DNA from: Gautieria morchelliformis
Taxonomy: Eukaryota; Basidiomycota; Agaricomycetes; Gomphales; Gomphaceae
NCBI GenBank assembly: GCA_015179125.1
Contig: WHVA01000225.1
Coordinates: 107,160-171,159 of the forward strand
Length of the DNA stretch: 64,000 nucleotides
Direction: 5' to 3'
The position numbers and the translations under genes were made by a program. Shown here in pieces: positions 1 to 10,211 of the stretch (positions are counted from its first letter, which is position 1; the number at the start of each line of letters is the position of its first letter). The notes under the pieces are model-generated. The model ran no database searches. It was not told the DNA's origin and saw only the letters and a program-made list of their open reading frames with translations.

Positions 1-685
1 AGCTCTTCCATGAAGATGCCGTAGTTCGAGGCCCAAAGGGGCTTGTTGACAGGGTCGTCAGTGAGGAAGGGCTTGAAGTAATTGAGAGCCGTTCCCTTGA
101 GGAAGGACAGGACATAGTTCACTTTCGCAGAACCATCTCGGAAAGCTTGGGGTTTGGCATGGAAATTCAACATGCACCGGAGAAGGAAACCTTGGAGTTT
201 TTTTGGGTCTGAGCCATCGAATTGGTCGGGCTCCTGAAGTTTCGCCTTTGAGTCAGCGCCATCTCCTCCACCGAGTCCATTGTCGGTGAGCTTTCCAAAG
301 CCGCGAGCATACGGCGCCCAACCTGTTCCTCGCCGTCTGCCTCTGCATTCAGGTTGTAGTTCGGTCTCGGGGCCTCTGCATTGGGATCGGAATTGTGCTC
401 AGAACCGGAGTTGTTATTGCTGCCATGACCACCATCTCTGGGGTCACTAGGGTCGGGGGACTCGCCACGGGGATCCTCAGGAACCTCGCTGATATGTCCG
501 TGACCGACACCTATGACTTGGCGTCGAGACAAGTTCGAAGATGGAGGGGGGTTGTCGTAGTGGTGTCAGAACGGGGGGTTTTCAGGGTGGTGTGAAGCAC
601 TTCATGCACGGCAGGCCTCTATGGTCGGGGTGATGTGGCTACCGCGGGCACGGGTGTAAGATCTAGTGATAGGCATATTGAACAA
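1..685 (-). pseudogene. gag N-terminal part, chromovirus copy 1
   Basis: This encodes the structural Gag of the retrotransposon, which packages element RNA in cytoplasmic particles. The readable stretch (167-532) holds an acidic, Gly/Asp/Pro/Asn-rich segment that matches the gag of the copy at 15160-15675. Near the front of gag, this copy has TGA where the other has a cysteine codon (motif PFCHHY becomes PF-stop-HHY, about 566-572). The reading frame also shifts relative to copy 2 below 250. It is therefore a decayed gag. The C-terminal half and zinc knuckle lie off the left edge. Confidence 0.75.
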
Positions 686-710
686 CTGCATGTGGAGAGT
701 TCTGATATAC

Positions 711-1184
711 TGTTAAGAATGTTTGTCATACTTAAGACTCAACCTGAGGGCCGAGCCGAGGTAACCGAATTCAGGAACAGAGGGCTTGGCTTCAACTTCG
801 TAGGTTGCGCCCACTACAGTGTTCCACCCTAATTTCGGGAAACGGATTCGGAGACGGGTTTGGCTGGAAGCCGAGTTTTGGAAACGAGGATCAGACAGAG
901 GAGGGGAAGATATGAGGAATCTAAGTCAATATCAGAACTGAGGAATTAGCGTACATGACGGGGGGTTTATATACTAATTTGCAAGGAACGGAAAGAGGGC
1001 ATCAATGCCCGTATTGAGCAGGAAGCAGGGTTGACGGACGATCATCAGAAATGGAGCAGGACTATCTAGGAAAGGGGATCAGGGTGAATGATGAACCGAT
1101 AGGGAACCCGAGTTAATCCCGAAGGTTCCCGAGCGAGAACTGAGGCCGAGGCCTTGGGTCCAGACTCGGGAACGGGTCTTAACA
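711..1184 (-). repeat. 5' LTR of chromovirus copy 1
   Basis: The 474-bp LTR starts TGTTAAGA and ends CTTAACA on the plus strand. It matches the LTRs at 7559-8032 and 15701-16176. The next internal bases, read on the minus strand, include a TATCAGA stretch. This resembles the initiator tRNA-Met primer site used by many Ty3/gypsy elements. Confidence 0.88.
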
Positions 1185-1358
1185 AAAACCAAACCCATTG
1201 ATGTATGGTATCATTTTATCCGTTGGATCATCGAAAAAGGGACCATTCGATTAGTCTACTGCCCAACCGACTACATGGTTGCAGATACACTTACCAAGGC
1301 TTTGCCATCTGCAAAAGTCAAGCATTTTGCAGTGGAGCTCGGGCTGACTACGGTTTGA
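1185..1358 (+). pseudogene. copia RNase H C-terminus (element E)
   Basis: The last 57 codons of a Ty1/copia pol are open and end at TGA 1356-1358. Visible motifs are IDVWYHFIR, VYCPTDYM and ADTLTKALPS, the conserved end of copia RNase H. A polypurine tract (GAGGGGGAG) and an LTR follow at once, as expected for the 3' end of a plus-strand element. Everything upstream was separated by insertion of the chromovirus whose LTR ends at 1184. Without the rest of pol this fragment has no activity. Confidence 0.85.
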
Positions 1359-1365
1359 GGGGGAG

Positions 1366-1732
1366 TGTAGGAATGGCAACGTGAGAGTGACGCAAGCAAA
1401 CCGTGTCACCTGTGTCACACCATGTGATAAACGACTCAGGGTTTTATTGTTCTTTTAGAATTCCATTGTCTGTAGCATATAGATAGCTCACTGTGCAGTT
1501 TCTCTTTGTTTTATTTTCTCCATTGCTCTCTAGACTATAAAGTAGCTAGCTAATAAATCCTCTTTCCTCAGTCGTTTGCATACGAGTGAACACTGAGGTA
1601 AGAGATTCATCACGAGTCTTGTGTCGTTCTCTTACTTATCTACGTGTTTGTAGATTATTTCGTATAAGTAATAATTACTAGTTGTTTGCATACGAGCGAA
1701 CACTGAGATTATTTCATATAGCAATTATTACA
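1366..1732 (+). repeat. 3' LTR of copia element E
   Basis: The 367-bp LTR begins TGTAGGAATGG straight after the polypurine tract and ends ATTATTACA. A TATAAAG-type box (about 1538) and two imperfect copies of a GTTTGCATACGAGYGAACACTGAG motif (about 1575 and 1683) lie near the 3' end. No second LTR of this family is seen in the window. Confidence 0.8.
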
Positions 1733-2978
1733 GCAGTTGCCCAGGGCATTCCCATGATGGTAAATAAAAAGCCCTTCTCATTCCATAGTATATTGATTTA
1801 CCTTTTACTCAAAACAGTTTCAGCTGCACTGAATGCAGTAATCCCTTCTGCCTGAACTTCGATGCAGGTAGTGTGGAAGTATATTTGAAGGACATGGGAA
1901 GCATTGAGCTCAGGAATTTATATTAGCATTGTGCTGCTGTATATATCTACAATGCAATACAGGCCTTTGAACTGCATTATTCAGTCTGATGTTTCAGCTT
2001 GTACAGTGCCTCTGTGAAGCTATGGGCTTGCTAGTAAATCTGCTCCCACAAGATGCATAACCTGTGGTCAAGACATTCTCAACCGCTGCAGTGGACACTG
2101 TTTTGGAACCCTTCAAGACTTTGGTGTTATTGCTAACGCCTCTGTCTATCAGAACGTGTCGTTTACACGACTAGTAGAATACCAGTTCGATGCAGCAGCA
2201 CAACTCCGGAAATAATTTAATATTTGTACCTTGGTTGCAATCTGTGTAATAACTAGTCCAAGTTATTACAGATAGAAGGCAATGCGTTTCTTAGCTGCAC
2301 TGAACAATAAACTAAAAGAGTGTGTAGGTTCAAGGACACTATCGGGGTCCAAGAGTATTCCTTTTATAAAAGAGGGAATAGGCTCCGCAGGAGAGTTTGT
2401 AAGTGGATTGGGTCGACCAACGTCAATGCACTGCAATAACGAGAGAGTAATGTGAAGTGGCTTTCGCGCACAACTTGACTTGACTTGTGAAAGTCACTGA
2501 ACAGGAAAATCAACTGAACAGCTCATCTCGGGTATTGGAGTGCTAATTGACAAGAAAATCGATTGCCAACCTCACTCTGTAGAGTTTCACCCAGTGTGTT
2601 AGGCTAAGTGGCTAAGCAGTAAAGCAACTACTTAACTAAGAATAGTTACTCTAAGCAAGAGTAGTATTCTAGTTCGGGTTAGGAACTTAGGTAAGATGTG
2701 CAAGTCACACAAGCTGTGTAGGATAGAAGATGGGTAGATTGATTGCTCAAAGGACAGGCAAAGGGCCTCCTTTTATATTGTAATGTACAGGAGCTTAGTA
2801 AGCAAGTAGAACCTTCTATCTATTAATGGAATGGGGGAAGAAGCTTGTGGAAGATGGAAGAAAGGGTTGGAAGAAACTGGCTGTTTCCAGGGGACTCTAC
2901 CATGCTTCCTACCAATCAGAGCTTGATTTGTCAGGAATGACTCACTGAAAAGGGTCATGTGCCATAGCACAGCTTGGC
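1733..2978. other. unassigned repeat-like DNA
   Basis: No credible coding region is seen. Features present are a TATAAAAG-like box near 2370 and a perfect-looking hairpin at 2240-2272 (13-bp stem, TGTAATAACT-type arm, short loop). The hairpin resembles the small structures found near transposon ends but no terminus could be tied to it. The sequence flanks the hAT insertion and continues after 6769. Confidence 0.5.
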
Positions 2979-2986
2979 TGAGTCAT

Positions 2987-5900
2987 TAGTGATGGGCAGG
3001 GCCCGGCTCGGCCCCAAAGCCCGGGCTTGGGCCTGGCTTGCTCGGGCTCGGGCTTGCCAAATCCTGAGCCAGGCCCTTAACAGCAGGCCCGGCTCGGCTC
3101 GGGCTAAGCCCGGCTTGGGCCGCGGCCTGTTGGTGGGGAACCTAGCATAAGACTTGTATATTGTAGTTATCCTACCAATATCACATATCATCTTCATCGT
3201 CAAGTATATCTTGTAGTCCGCACTCGCAATCACTCCCAAACTCGAAGCTGTCGCGGTTGCCGTCATTGGATGCCTCCAGACCATCCTCTTCGGTCAACAG
3301 ATCTATTTCCAACTTCGAACTCGGGCTAGGCTCACGCACTAGTATGTCGTTACGCAGTGCACATTTGACTACTTGAAGGGCTTCCACCACATCGCCCCGC
3401 AGGCGATTACGGCGTTTTGTGATCGTGATTCCTGAGCTCGAAAACGTACGCTCGCTTGACACCGATGATGCCATTATAGCGAGGTAGTCAAAAGCGAGTG
3501 ACTGCCAAATGGGATATCGCCACCCATTGGCCTGTATCAAGATAAGTCAGTGTGTCTTCTAAAAGTCTATAGGACTTACCCCCCACCACTGCAGTAGTGT
3601 CTTTCCTTCCGTTATGCGATCATGTGAGCGAAGGAAGAGGTCAAAGTCCTCCTTCCAACCGTCATCCACATCGATGATCCAGCCTGATGGGCTTGAGGCT
3701 GAAACCGCGGTCTCGTTATCCTCATCCCCGCTGAGGTCTTCCATGAGCGTCTGGGCACGCCGTTTCTTAGGAACGGTGTGTTCAGATGTCTCGTGTCCTG
3801 CCGTTCGCATGGTCTCCCATCGAGCCTTATACTGGATCGCGTATTATCAACAACTAGAATGTAAGCATCGCACTCGCACTTACAATTTGCTCCACTGTTG
3901 TTTGAACCTTTGCGGTGAGTTCTTCACCCCAGTTTTTGACGAAGTAACGGAGTTTGTGTGCAGGATGAAGAACTGGGACAATAAATTCAGTGACCAATGG
4001 ACAGAAGGAGTCACATACCAATAGCCATGAGGTAGGCATCAGTTTCCTCAGTCTTTTGATAATATTCTGTGATTTTGGATAGACCGGCTCGGAGTGGCCC
4101 GTGAAACTCAATATATCCAGTGCGTGCCGCCGCCCGTGCGGTCCATGCAGCGTGCAGGCCTTCCAAGGCAGGTATGGCAAGGTGTAATGTTGGGTATTTT
4201 TCAGCAGAAAACTCATGCTGGGCTTCATCTGCCAGCTTAGTATATTATATACATTATTTCAAGTGCGTCTATCGAAAGAATGACAGGCCGGGAACTTACA
4301 CGAAGCAGTTGTAGGAATATTTTGATGCTGCCCCACTCCTCTTGAGTCGGCTGAAGGCTTAGGAGCTGAGCTCTCTTGGTACGATCAGGCTCCAATTGGG
4401 CAATTTCAAGAACGAAACGGTTGACATGCTTCACGGACGTCAGCGGCATGACAGTAACAGGATACAGTATGAATATATACCTCTCGGTTTCGATATGCAC
4501 GGTCAAGCATAATATATGTGGATGACCATCTCACAACCATATCCAGCAACAGCGTTGTTGGATGCTCGACCTTGTGCCGAACCTGGAGTGCGTGATATAT
4601 CTGCTTGCGTTTAGCAGATGATCGTTCCTGTGGAACGGAATCCACAGTGTGAGTGTAGCGAACATGAGAATAGTCTATGCTTACTTTGACACAAATAGCT
4701 CTAATAAGCCCCACAGCATCCCGCTTGACAGCGTCGGTGTCTGGGATGTGGCGATCGGGGTATTGAGGGTGGTAATGGGGTGTTTTTGAGTGCGCGGATA
4801 GGAACGCTTGTGTAGCAAGGTTTATAACATGAGCGAGACAGCTTATAGGCGATAAGCACATCACTAGTAATCAGGATAAATTGGACTAACCGGATGCGCT
4901 GTTGTTCAGCGTCGAACGGCTTCCCGGTACGTTCCTGGATGCGTGTTGCCAGCTCATCCATCATCGTTGTATTGTTACTTGCATTGTCGCATGTCACCCA
5001 ACCAACCTGAAGGGTGTGACATGAGATTGTTGTGCATTGAACAAGAGCTACGTACTTTGTGTATGATACCAACGCGATCAAGAATTTTGAAAAGAGCTTG
5101 TCCTAACCGTCTGCCTGAGTGAGCGTTATTCACGCGCGTGAATCCTAACAGGGCACTCTGCAGGCTTAAACCCTCCTTCCCTTCCTCAATCCAGTGCCCT
5201 GTGACTGCGAAGTACCCATCAACGTTTGAAGCTTGCCATGCATCGCACGTGGTTGAAACACGGCCTTTCACCGAGTCACTCTGCAAGTGCCGGTGAGACT
5301 TATGGAGATTACAGTATATATAATATATTACACTTACATTTAGAAGCTTCTTGAGATCCCGGAGATGACTCTGGAATAAATCCAAAATCTCTGTGCGGGC
5401 AACCTTGCGACCGGGAACCTTCACATGTTCCTTGCCACGTGAGGCCAGAGAGATCATCTCACGGAATCGTGGGTGTTCGAGGCCTGAAATAGGCTATGGC
5501 ATGATTGATGAATGTTATCTGTTGAAGATAGACTGAAAATATGCTCACTTGATCTGTTGCAATCAACCATTCTATTGCCACTCGCTTAAAAAGGGCATCA
5601 GAGTAGGGTGGGAGCTTCTCCTTGGCTTCTTTGGGTGCGGTCTTGTCAAAGTGATCGGTAAGCAGCTTATTGCTCGCAGCGGCCTTGGCATCCTTGCGAG
5701 CTTGGGGCAATTTGCTAATAAATCCCATTTTCTTACACCACTCATTGTATTTGCCCTGAATAAAATAGATTAGGAAGCTCTTACAATAACAGATGGGCAT
5801 GCTGTGACCTGATGGAATGCTTGCATGTGCCTTCGGAGCGTGGATACATCGTGGGTGTATACGGCTTTGTGTCTATCCCCTTTGCTAATATATGGATTAG

Positions 5901-6760
5901 TAGGTATCTTGATTTGAATGAGATGTTGCTACGTACACACATAGCTTGCACTCAATTAGCCTTTTACCCTCTTCAACGCGTGCATTAGCGAAGAAGAATT
6001 GAATGTCAAGCGTGCGGTCCTTGATTTTATTGCTACTCGTTTCAGGTACACTATCTATATCATCTAGATCCACAAGCCATCCCTCTGGATGCGTGGCGTC
6101 ATGGTCTAGGCTGAGCTGCGTGTCAGCAGGTACCACTGTTGGAAGAATGCAACCTCAAATTATATAATACGGTGCAGCGATAAATGAAGCAAACTCACTA
6201 GCGGCAGCTGCATCTTTTTCTGTGTTATCCTTCTGTTGACCGGAAACCCTCTTAGCCTTTGAGGGTTCTGATGCACTCTTCAGTCTCTTGTCCCTATGAT
6301 TGTCAGTTTTATCTCCTCTAGACTTTGCTGATACTTTTCCCTTCTGTGAGGCAACGTTTAAAGGATCACGTAGCGCCGCACTCAGCTTGACCACACGCCC
6401 GGTGCTTGTGACCGTTGGCACTGTAGGTAGCTCCATCTCCGAGTTGCTATCAGATGTATCCACACGCTGTGCCCGGGGCATAGTAGTATTTGAGCGAGAG
6501 AGAAAATTTAACTACATTGTTGAGGTAAAATAATATAATTACATCCCTATGTGAGGGTAGAACTAACCTTTTTTGGTCACCGAAGATCCTTGGGCTCAGG
6601 CGCCCATAAGCCGTGGCTTCCGGGCTCGGCTCGGGCTTGTCAAAACCCAAGCCAGGCCAGGAAGCCCGCTGCGCCAACGGCTTGGGCCTGGCCTGGCTCG
6701 GGCTTTTGGCGGCTCGGCTCGGGCTAAGCCGCGGCCTGGGCCGGGCCGTGCCCATCACTA
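2987..6760 (-). mobile_element. hAT DNA transposon, complete ends
   Basis: This 3774-bp element has terminal inverted repeats starting TAGTGATGGGC (right end GCCCATCACTA reads the same inverted). It is flanked by a perfect 8-bp TSD, TGAGTCAT, at 2979-2986 and 6761-6768. Subterminal regions are rich in GGCTCGG/CCGAGCC repeats (about 3000-3125 and 6590-6745), likely transposase-binding sites. The 8-bp TSD and the encoded transposase place it in hAT. Ends and coding content suggest a fairly recent, possibly once-autonomous copy. Confidence 0.95.
3181..6481 (-). CDS. hAT transposase, multi-exon
   Basis: The gene product would bind the terminal repeats and excise and reinsert the element in the nucleus. 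Reading down the minus strand: a charged N-terminus (6481-6155); a BED zinc finger split by an intron (CKLC near 5940, HMQAFH near 5810); a DDE core with TCDAW near 5245 and TCDNASNN near 4970; an insertion domain (4864-3854); and the hAT dimerisation domain at 3540-3181, with SSERTFSSSG and the RRNRL motif. The open stretches sit in different frames joined at GT-AG-like boundaries of about 50-80 bases. Introns therefore explain most breaks, but I did not resolve every junction. No definite inactivating stop was proven, so it may be functional. Confidence 0.85.
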
Positions 6761-6768
6761 TGAGTCAT

Positions 6769-7445
6769 GTACTCCTGACTCACCAAGTTGTGCCTGGATT
6801 GGTTGAGTCATTGAGGCTGTATCTCCAGGTAACCATGTATTTGGCACTCAGAAGCTGAGTAAGCAGTTCTGAGCCAATTAGGGCACTGTAGCCATAATTA
6901 CTAAGAGCACTGCTTAGCACAGCTGGGCATAGCCTGGTACAGCCTTGTTGTCATGACTGACCATGATCCCCATTGTTTGGTGAAGCCAAACAGGCTGCAC
7001 AGTTGCTATGGCTGCATATAGCAACTGTTTGGGACTCAGCTGGAAATACTGAGAGAGCCATCCTGCCGGACTTGTGGGTGCTTGGGTGACCAAAAGTCCG
7101 AAAATGCGGCCACCGCCGAGGTGCCCGGCGGAGTTTGAAATAGAGCGCCGAGAACAGAGTTGTGGGCGCTAGAGGATCCACAACTCTGTAATGACAGAAA
7201 AATGGTAGTTTGAGCCATGGAGACTTTGGAAAAATAAGGAAAAATATGAGATAACTAGAGGAATGTTTGAAAAGCCTTTCCCCAGTTATATTAACAGCAT
7301 ACACATACTGTTAATTCCTCAAATGTGTTTTTACATGTTGTCAAGACAAAAAGAAAAGACTAGGGCTGGTTGAGCAGCCTTCCTTGGCTGGTTGAACAGC
7401 CGTTCCCCTACAGACACTCTCTGAACATCAAGATGTGGCATATGA
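6769..7445. other. unassigned, hairpin-bearing
   Basis: This is the continuation of the target DNA of the hAT. No gene is supported. A 12-bp perfect stem (ACAGAGTTGTGG and its complement, 7154-7189) and a second inverted repeat (ATTAACAG ... CTGTTAAT near 7290) are visible. Neither was linked to a known element. Confidence 0.4.
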
Positions 7446-7558
7446 TACCATGTTACGACCATGCATTTCCGACTTCCAACACTCAGTTCTGCTCACCTTC
7501 CGACCCTCCGATAGTTACGATACTCTGCCCATGTTTTATTCCCTTGTTCTTTCGACTC

Positions 7559-8032
7559 TGTTAAGAACGTAAGTCATACTTAAGACTTAACCCGAAGGCC
7601 GAGCCGAGGTTAGCCGAAGTTCGGGAAACAGGGGGCTTGGCTTCAACTTCGTAGGTTGCGCCCACTACAGTGTTCCGCCCTAATTTTGGGAAACAGATTT
7701 GGGAACGGATTCAGCTATAAGCCGAGGTTCAGAACAAGGTCAGACAGAGAAGTGGAAAGATATGAGGAATCTAAGTCAATATCAGAACTGAGCAATTAGC
7801 GTACATGACGGGGGGTTTATATACTAATTGCAAGGAACAGAAAGAGGGCATCAATGCCCATATCGAGCAGGAAGCAGGGTCGACGGGTGGTCATCAAAAA
7901 TGGAACAGGACTATCTAGGAAAGGGGATCAGGGTGAATGATGAACCGATAGGAAACCTGAGTTAAGCTGAGGATTCCCGAGCGAGAACTGAGGCCGAGAC
8001 CTTGGGTCCGGACTCGGGAACAGGTCTTAACA
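7559..8032 (-). repeat. 3' LTR of chromovirus copy 2
   Basis: The 474-bp LTR runs TGTTAAGAAC to GTCTTAACA on the plus strand. It is preceded on the minus strand by the polypurine tract at 8033-8046. Confidence 0.92.
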
Positions 8033-9250
8033 GTACCTCCCCCTTATGGCTGAATCCGTGAGGCGATAAGTGAGATCCCGGAGATCACCAGGACGAGGGT
8101 ATTACATAAGCTTTGTTTCACATCTCCTTTTCTGCTTCCTCCCATCACCATCAGATTCCCATGTCAGACATCCAAGACGCCCAGGAACCCATAGTTGAGG
8201 AACTCGACGTGGAACTCAAGTGCAAGGAGCGAGAGGCTGAGAAGAAGGCCTGAGAGGAGGAGGAGGCAAAGAACGCTGAGGTAGCTACCCATGCATGTTT
8301 AAAAAAATGTCTTGACGATATGATTGAGGAGTTTCGGGAGCGGCAAGCCACGGCCAGCCAGGAGATTCGGATTCCATCGCCGGAATTAGTGGTTGTGGAT
8401 TTGGCGGTTGCAAAGGCACGGATCCTGATGTCTATGAAGCCTTGGGATTGGAACCAAGTGAAGTTGATGGGGGCGAATAAATGGAAAGTGACAGAGGAGG
8501 AGTCGGAAGAGGAAGAAGTGAGTATTCCGTTATGACTCGTCTCGGCTTCTGACTTGTTTTTCTTTTTGGGAATTCCCTTGCAACAACTGTTTCAGGCGAA
8601 AACTCCCTTGCATACGGGAGACTAATATGGTGTGTTGGGACTGCAACACGCACAAGGTACATTGCAGCTTCACCAAGGGAAAGCGCAAGTGTAGGGTCGG
8701 GGCTGGAACCGAGGTGCCGGTGGTCAAAATGCCAAGGTCAATGCCAGTGAAGCTGACGGGCGTCAAGCCGTCAGTTGAAATCAAGGCGGGTCCTTTGGGA
8801 TCGGGTCCTGGACTACCAACCAAGGCCAGGCTGCCCAAATTAATGGGTCTCTCGGGAGATCAGGCCTTGGCTGCCATTAGGGAGCTCCTCGCTCAACAAA
8901 ATGCGCTCTTCAAGCGTATGCACGAGGAATACTGGAGTTTGCCGAGAGAACTCATCGGCAAAACTTGCGACTCAGCAAGTGAGTTCAGTGGTGGACAGGT
9001 GCGGCTGAATAAGCCGGGGTGTGGGGTTCAGGTTCAGGTGCAGATTGGGAAGGGTTCGGGTTCATGGGGGGATTGGGTTTGGGAAGCGGGAAAAAAGGAA
9101 AAGAGAGAGAGGACAAGGAAGAGGAAAGAGCGGAGATGGGTATGGGTTCGGGGTTGGAAAACAGAGATGGGGGAGCGGATAATATGAGAGACGGGGGTTC
9201 AGATGTGGAATTGGGGGATGATGGGGAAAGGATGTGGACGGGGATGCAAC

Positions 9251-9927
9251 CAGGGCTGTCCACGAGTCCAGGTTCCTGCAGGTGACTTGCAGTTCAACCT
9301 GTGATTTTAACCTGCAGATCCAACTCCCACAAGTCCAGGTGACCTGGCGCCTAAAAACCTGCCAAGTCCAGGTTTGGCCTTTGGAATTCCGCAGGTGACT
9401 TGCAGACCTGCAAGCCTTACATTCCAAGAATTCATGTCATTCAACTACTATTACCTCCTTCTGCACAACAGCCTTCTTGACATGCTTACTCTTATCATGC
9501 AGCAACTCTACAACACATTCCTCAGGAACAATTCCTTTGTATGACAGCCATGTGCTGAGTATGGTTCCGGCACGTGTCGACTCTTCCTTCAGAGAGCGAC
9601 GCATCCGTGATACAGTCAGTCGGCCCTGACTGAATGCACGTTCAACATCTGTGGATGTTGCTAGAGGAGCATGGTCAAAATAGGATGTAAGGATGTGTGA
9701 AATAGCTCACCCCCATCCCCACAGGAGGAGATGCGTCATGCACTCGCACGGGATGAGTCAGCTTGGAATAATCTGGCAAGTCACTGCAAGTCACACGCAG
9801 GTTTAACCTGCGGGTCCAAGTCAACCTGCAGAAAAACTCAGGTCAAGTCCAGGTTCCACTTCTGGAAGCTGGCAAACTTGCGAGTCCAAGTCCAGGTAAC
9901 CTGCAGGTTGACTCGTGGACAGCCCTG
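9251..9927 (-). mobile_element. hAT deletion derivative keeping the C-terminal exon
   Basis: This 677-bp element has terminal repeats CAGGGCTGTCCACGAGTC and its complement. The 8-bp TSD GATGCAAC is at 9243-9250 and 9928-9935. The ends also carry many CAGGTTNACCTGCAGG-like subterminal repeats. It belongs to a different family from the hAT at 2987. Confidence 0.93.
9437..9690 (-). pseudogene. hAT transposase dimerisation domain fragment
   Basis: Inside the 677-bp derivative, the minus strand reads the end of a hAT transposase. It starts from a DHAPLATSTDVERAFS stretch (the hAT signature with ERAFS) and runs through GRLTVSRMRRSL to a stop at 9437-9439. The DDE core is absent, so it cannot catalyse transposition. 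It is the remnant left by internal deletion. The open frame without stops suggests a recent origin. Confidence 0.85.
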
Positions 9928-10211
9928 GATGCAACTATGGAAGATAATTAGTCTACCAATGTTTTCGGATTTTCTATCAATATGAATCTTTTTTCTTGGT
10001 GTTTTTTGTTTTGGGATCGGAATCGGAAACGGGAGTGAAAGAATGGAATGGAGAGAGTGAGGGACAGATGCCAAAAGAGGGGGGCCAAGAACTACAAGTG
10101 TAGCTATTTGGCAAAACGGCCAAGATAAAACATAGCAAAAGAGTGTTTGTGTCTAACTAAGAAAGTGACCATATAATGAGTGAAGAGAAACTGGGGAGCC
10201 GAAGCTCAGGT

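Larger units (their letters stand above)
1..1184 (-). mobile_element. Ty3/gypsy chromovirus, copy 1, cut by window edge
   Basis: This is the 5' end of a minus-strand LTR retrotransposon. It comprises its 5' LTR (711-1184) and the first part of gag (below 690). It is closely related to the complete copy at 7559-16176: LTR, leader and gag align throughout. The rest of the element lies outside the window. Its LTR abuts copia RNase H coding sequence at 1185, so this copy inserted into an older copia element. The TSD cannot be checked because the other end is not in view. Confidence 0.9.
8161..9985 (+). pseudogene. tail-to-tail Cys-rich accessory ORF of chromovirus
   Basis: A plus-strand coding trace lies between the end of the minus-strand pol and the 3' LTR, so it is antisense to the element. 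The first part (8161-8517) encodes an acidic, Glu/Lys-rich coiled-coil-like segment with an in-frame TGA at 8251. A plausible intron follows (GTGAGT at 8518, acceptor TTTCAG at 8595). The second part (8627 on) has the motif CWDCNTHKVHCSF, reminiscent of the Zn-binding CxxC...KxxCSF motifs seen in mushroom gypsy elements, then a basic linker. From about 9040 a different frame becomes more plausible. The end is split by a hAT derivative (9251-9927). Its function is unknown; chromatin or DNA binding is only an inference from the Cys motif. Confidence 0.55.

Noticed and set aside
1733-7445. CRISPR-like or phage features
   Set aside because: No spaced direct repeats were found, and spliceosomal introns and eukaryotic transposons exclude a prokaryotic context.
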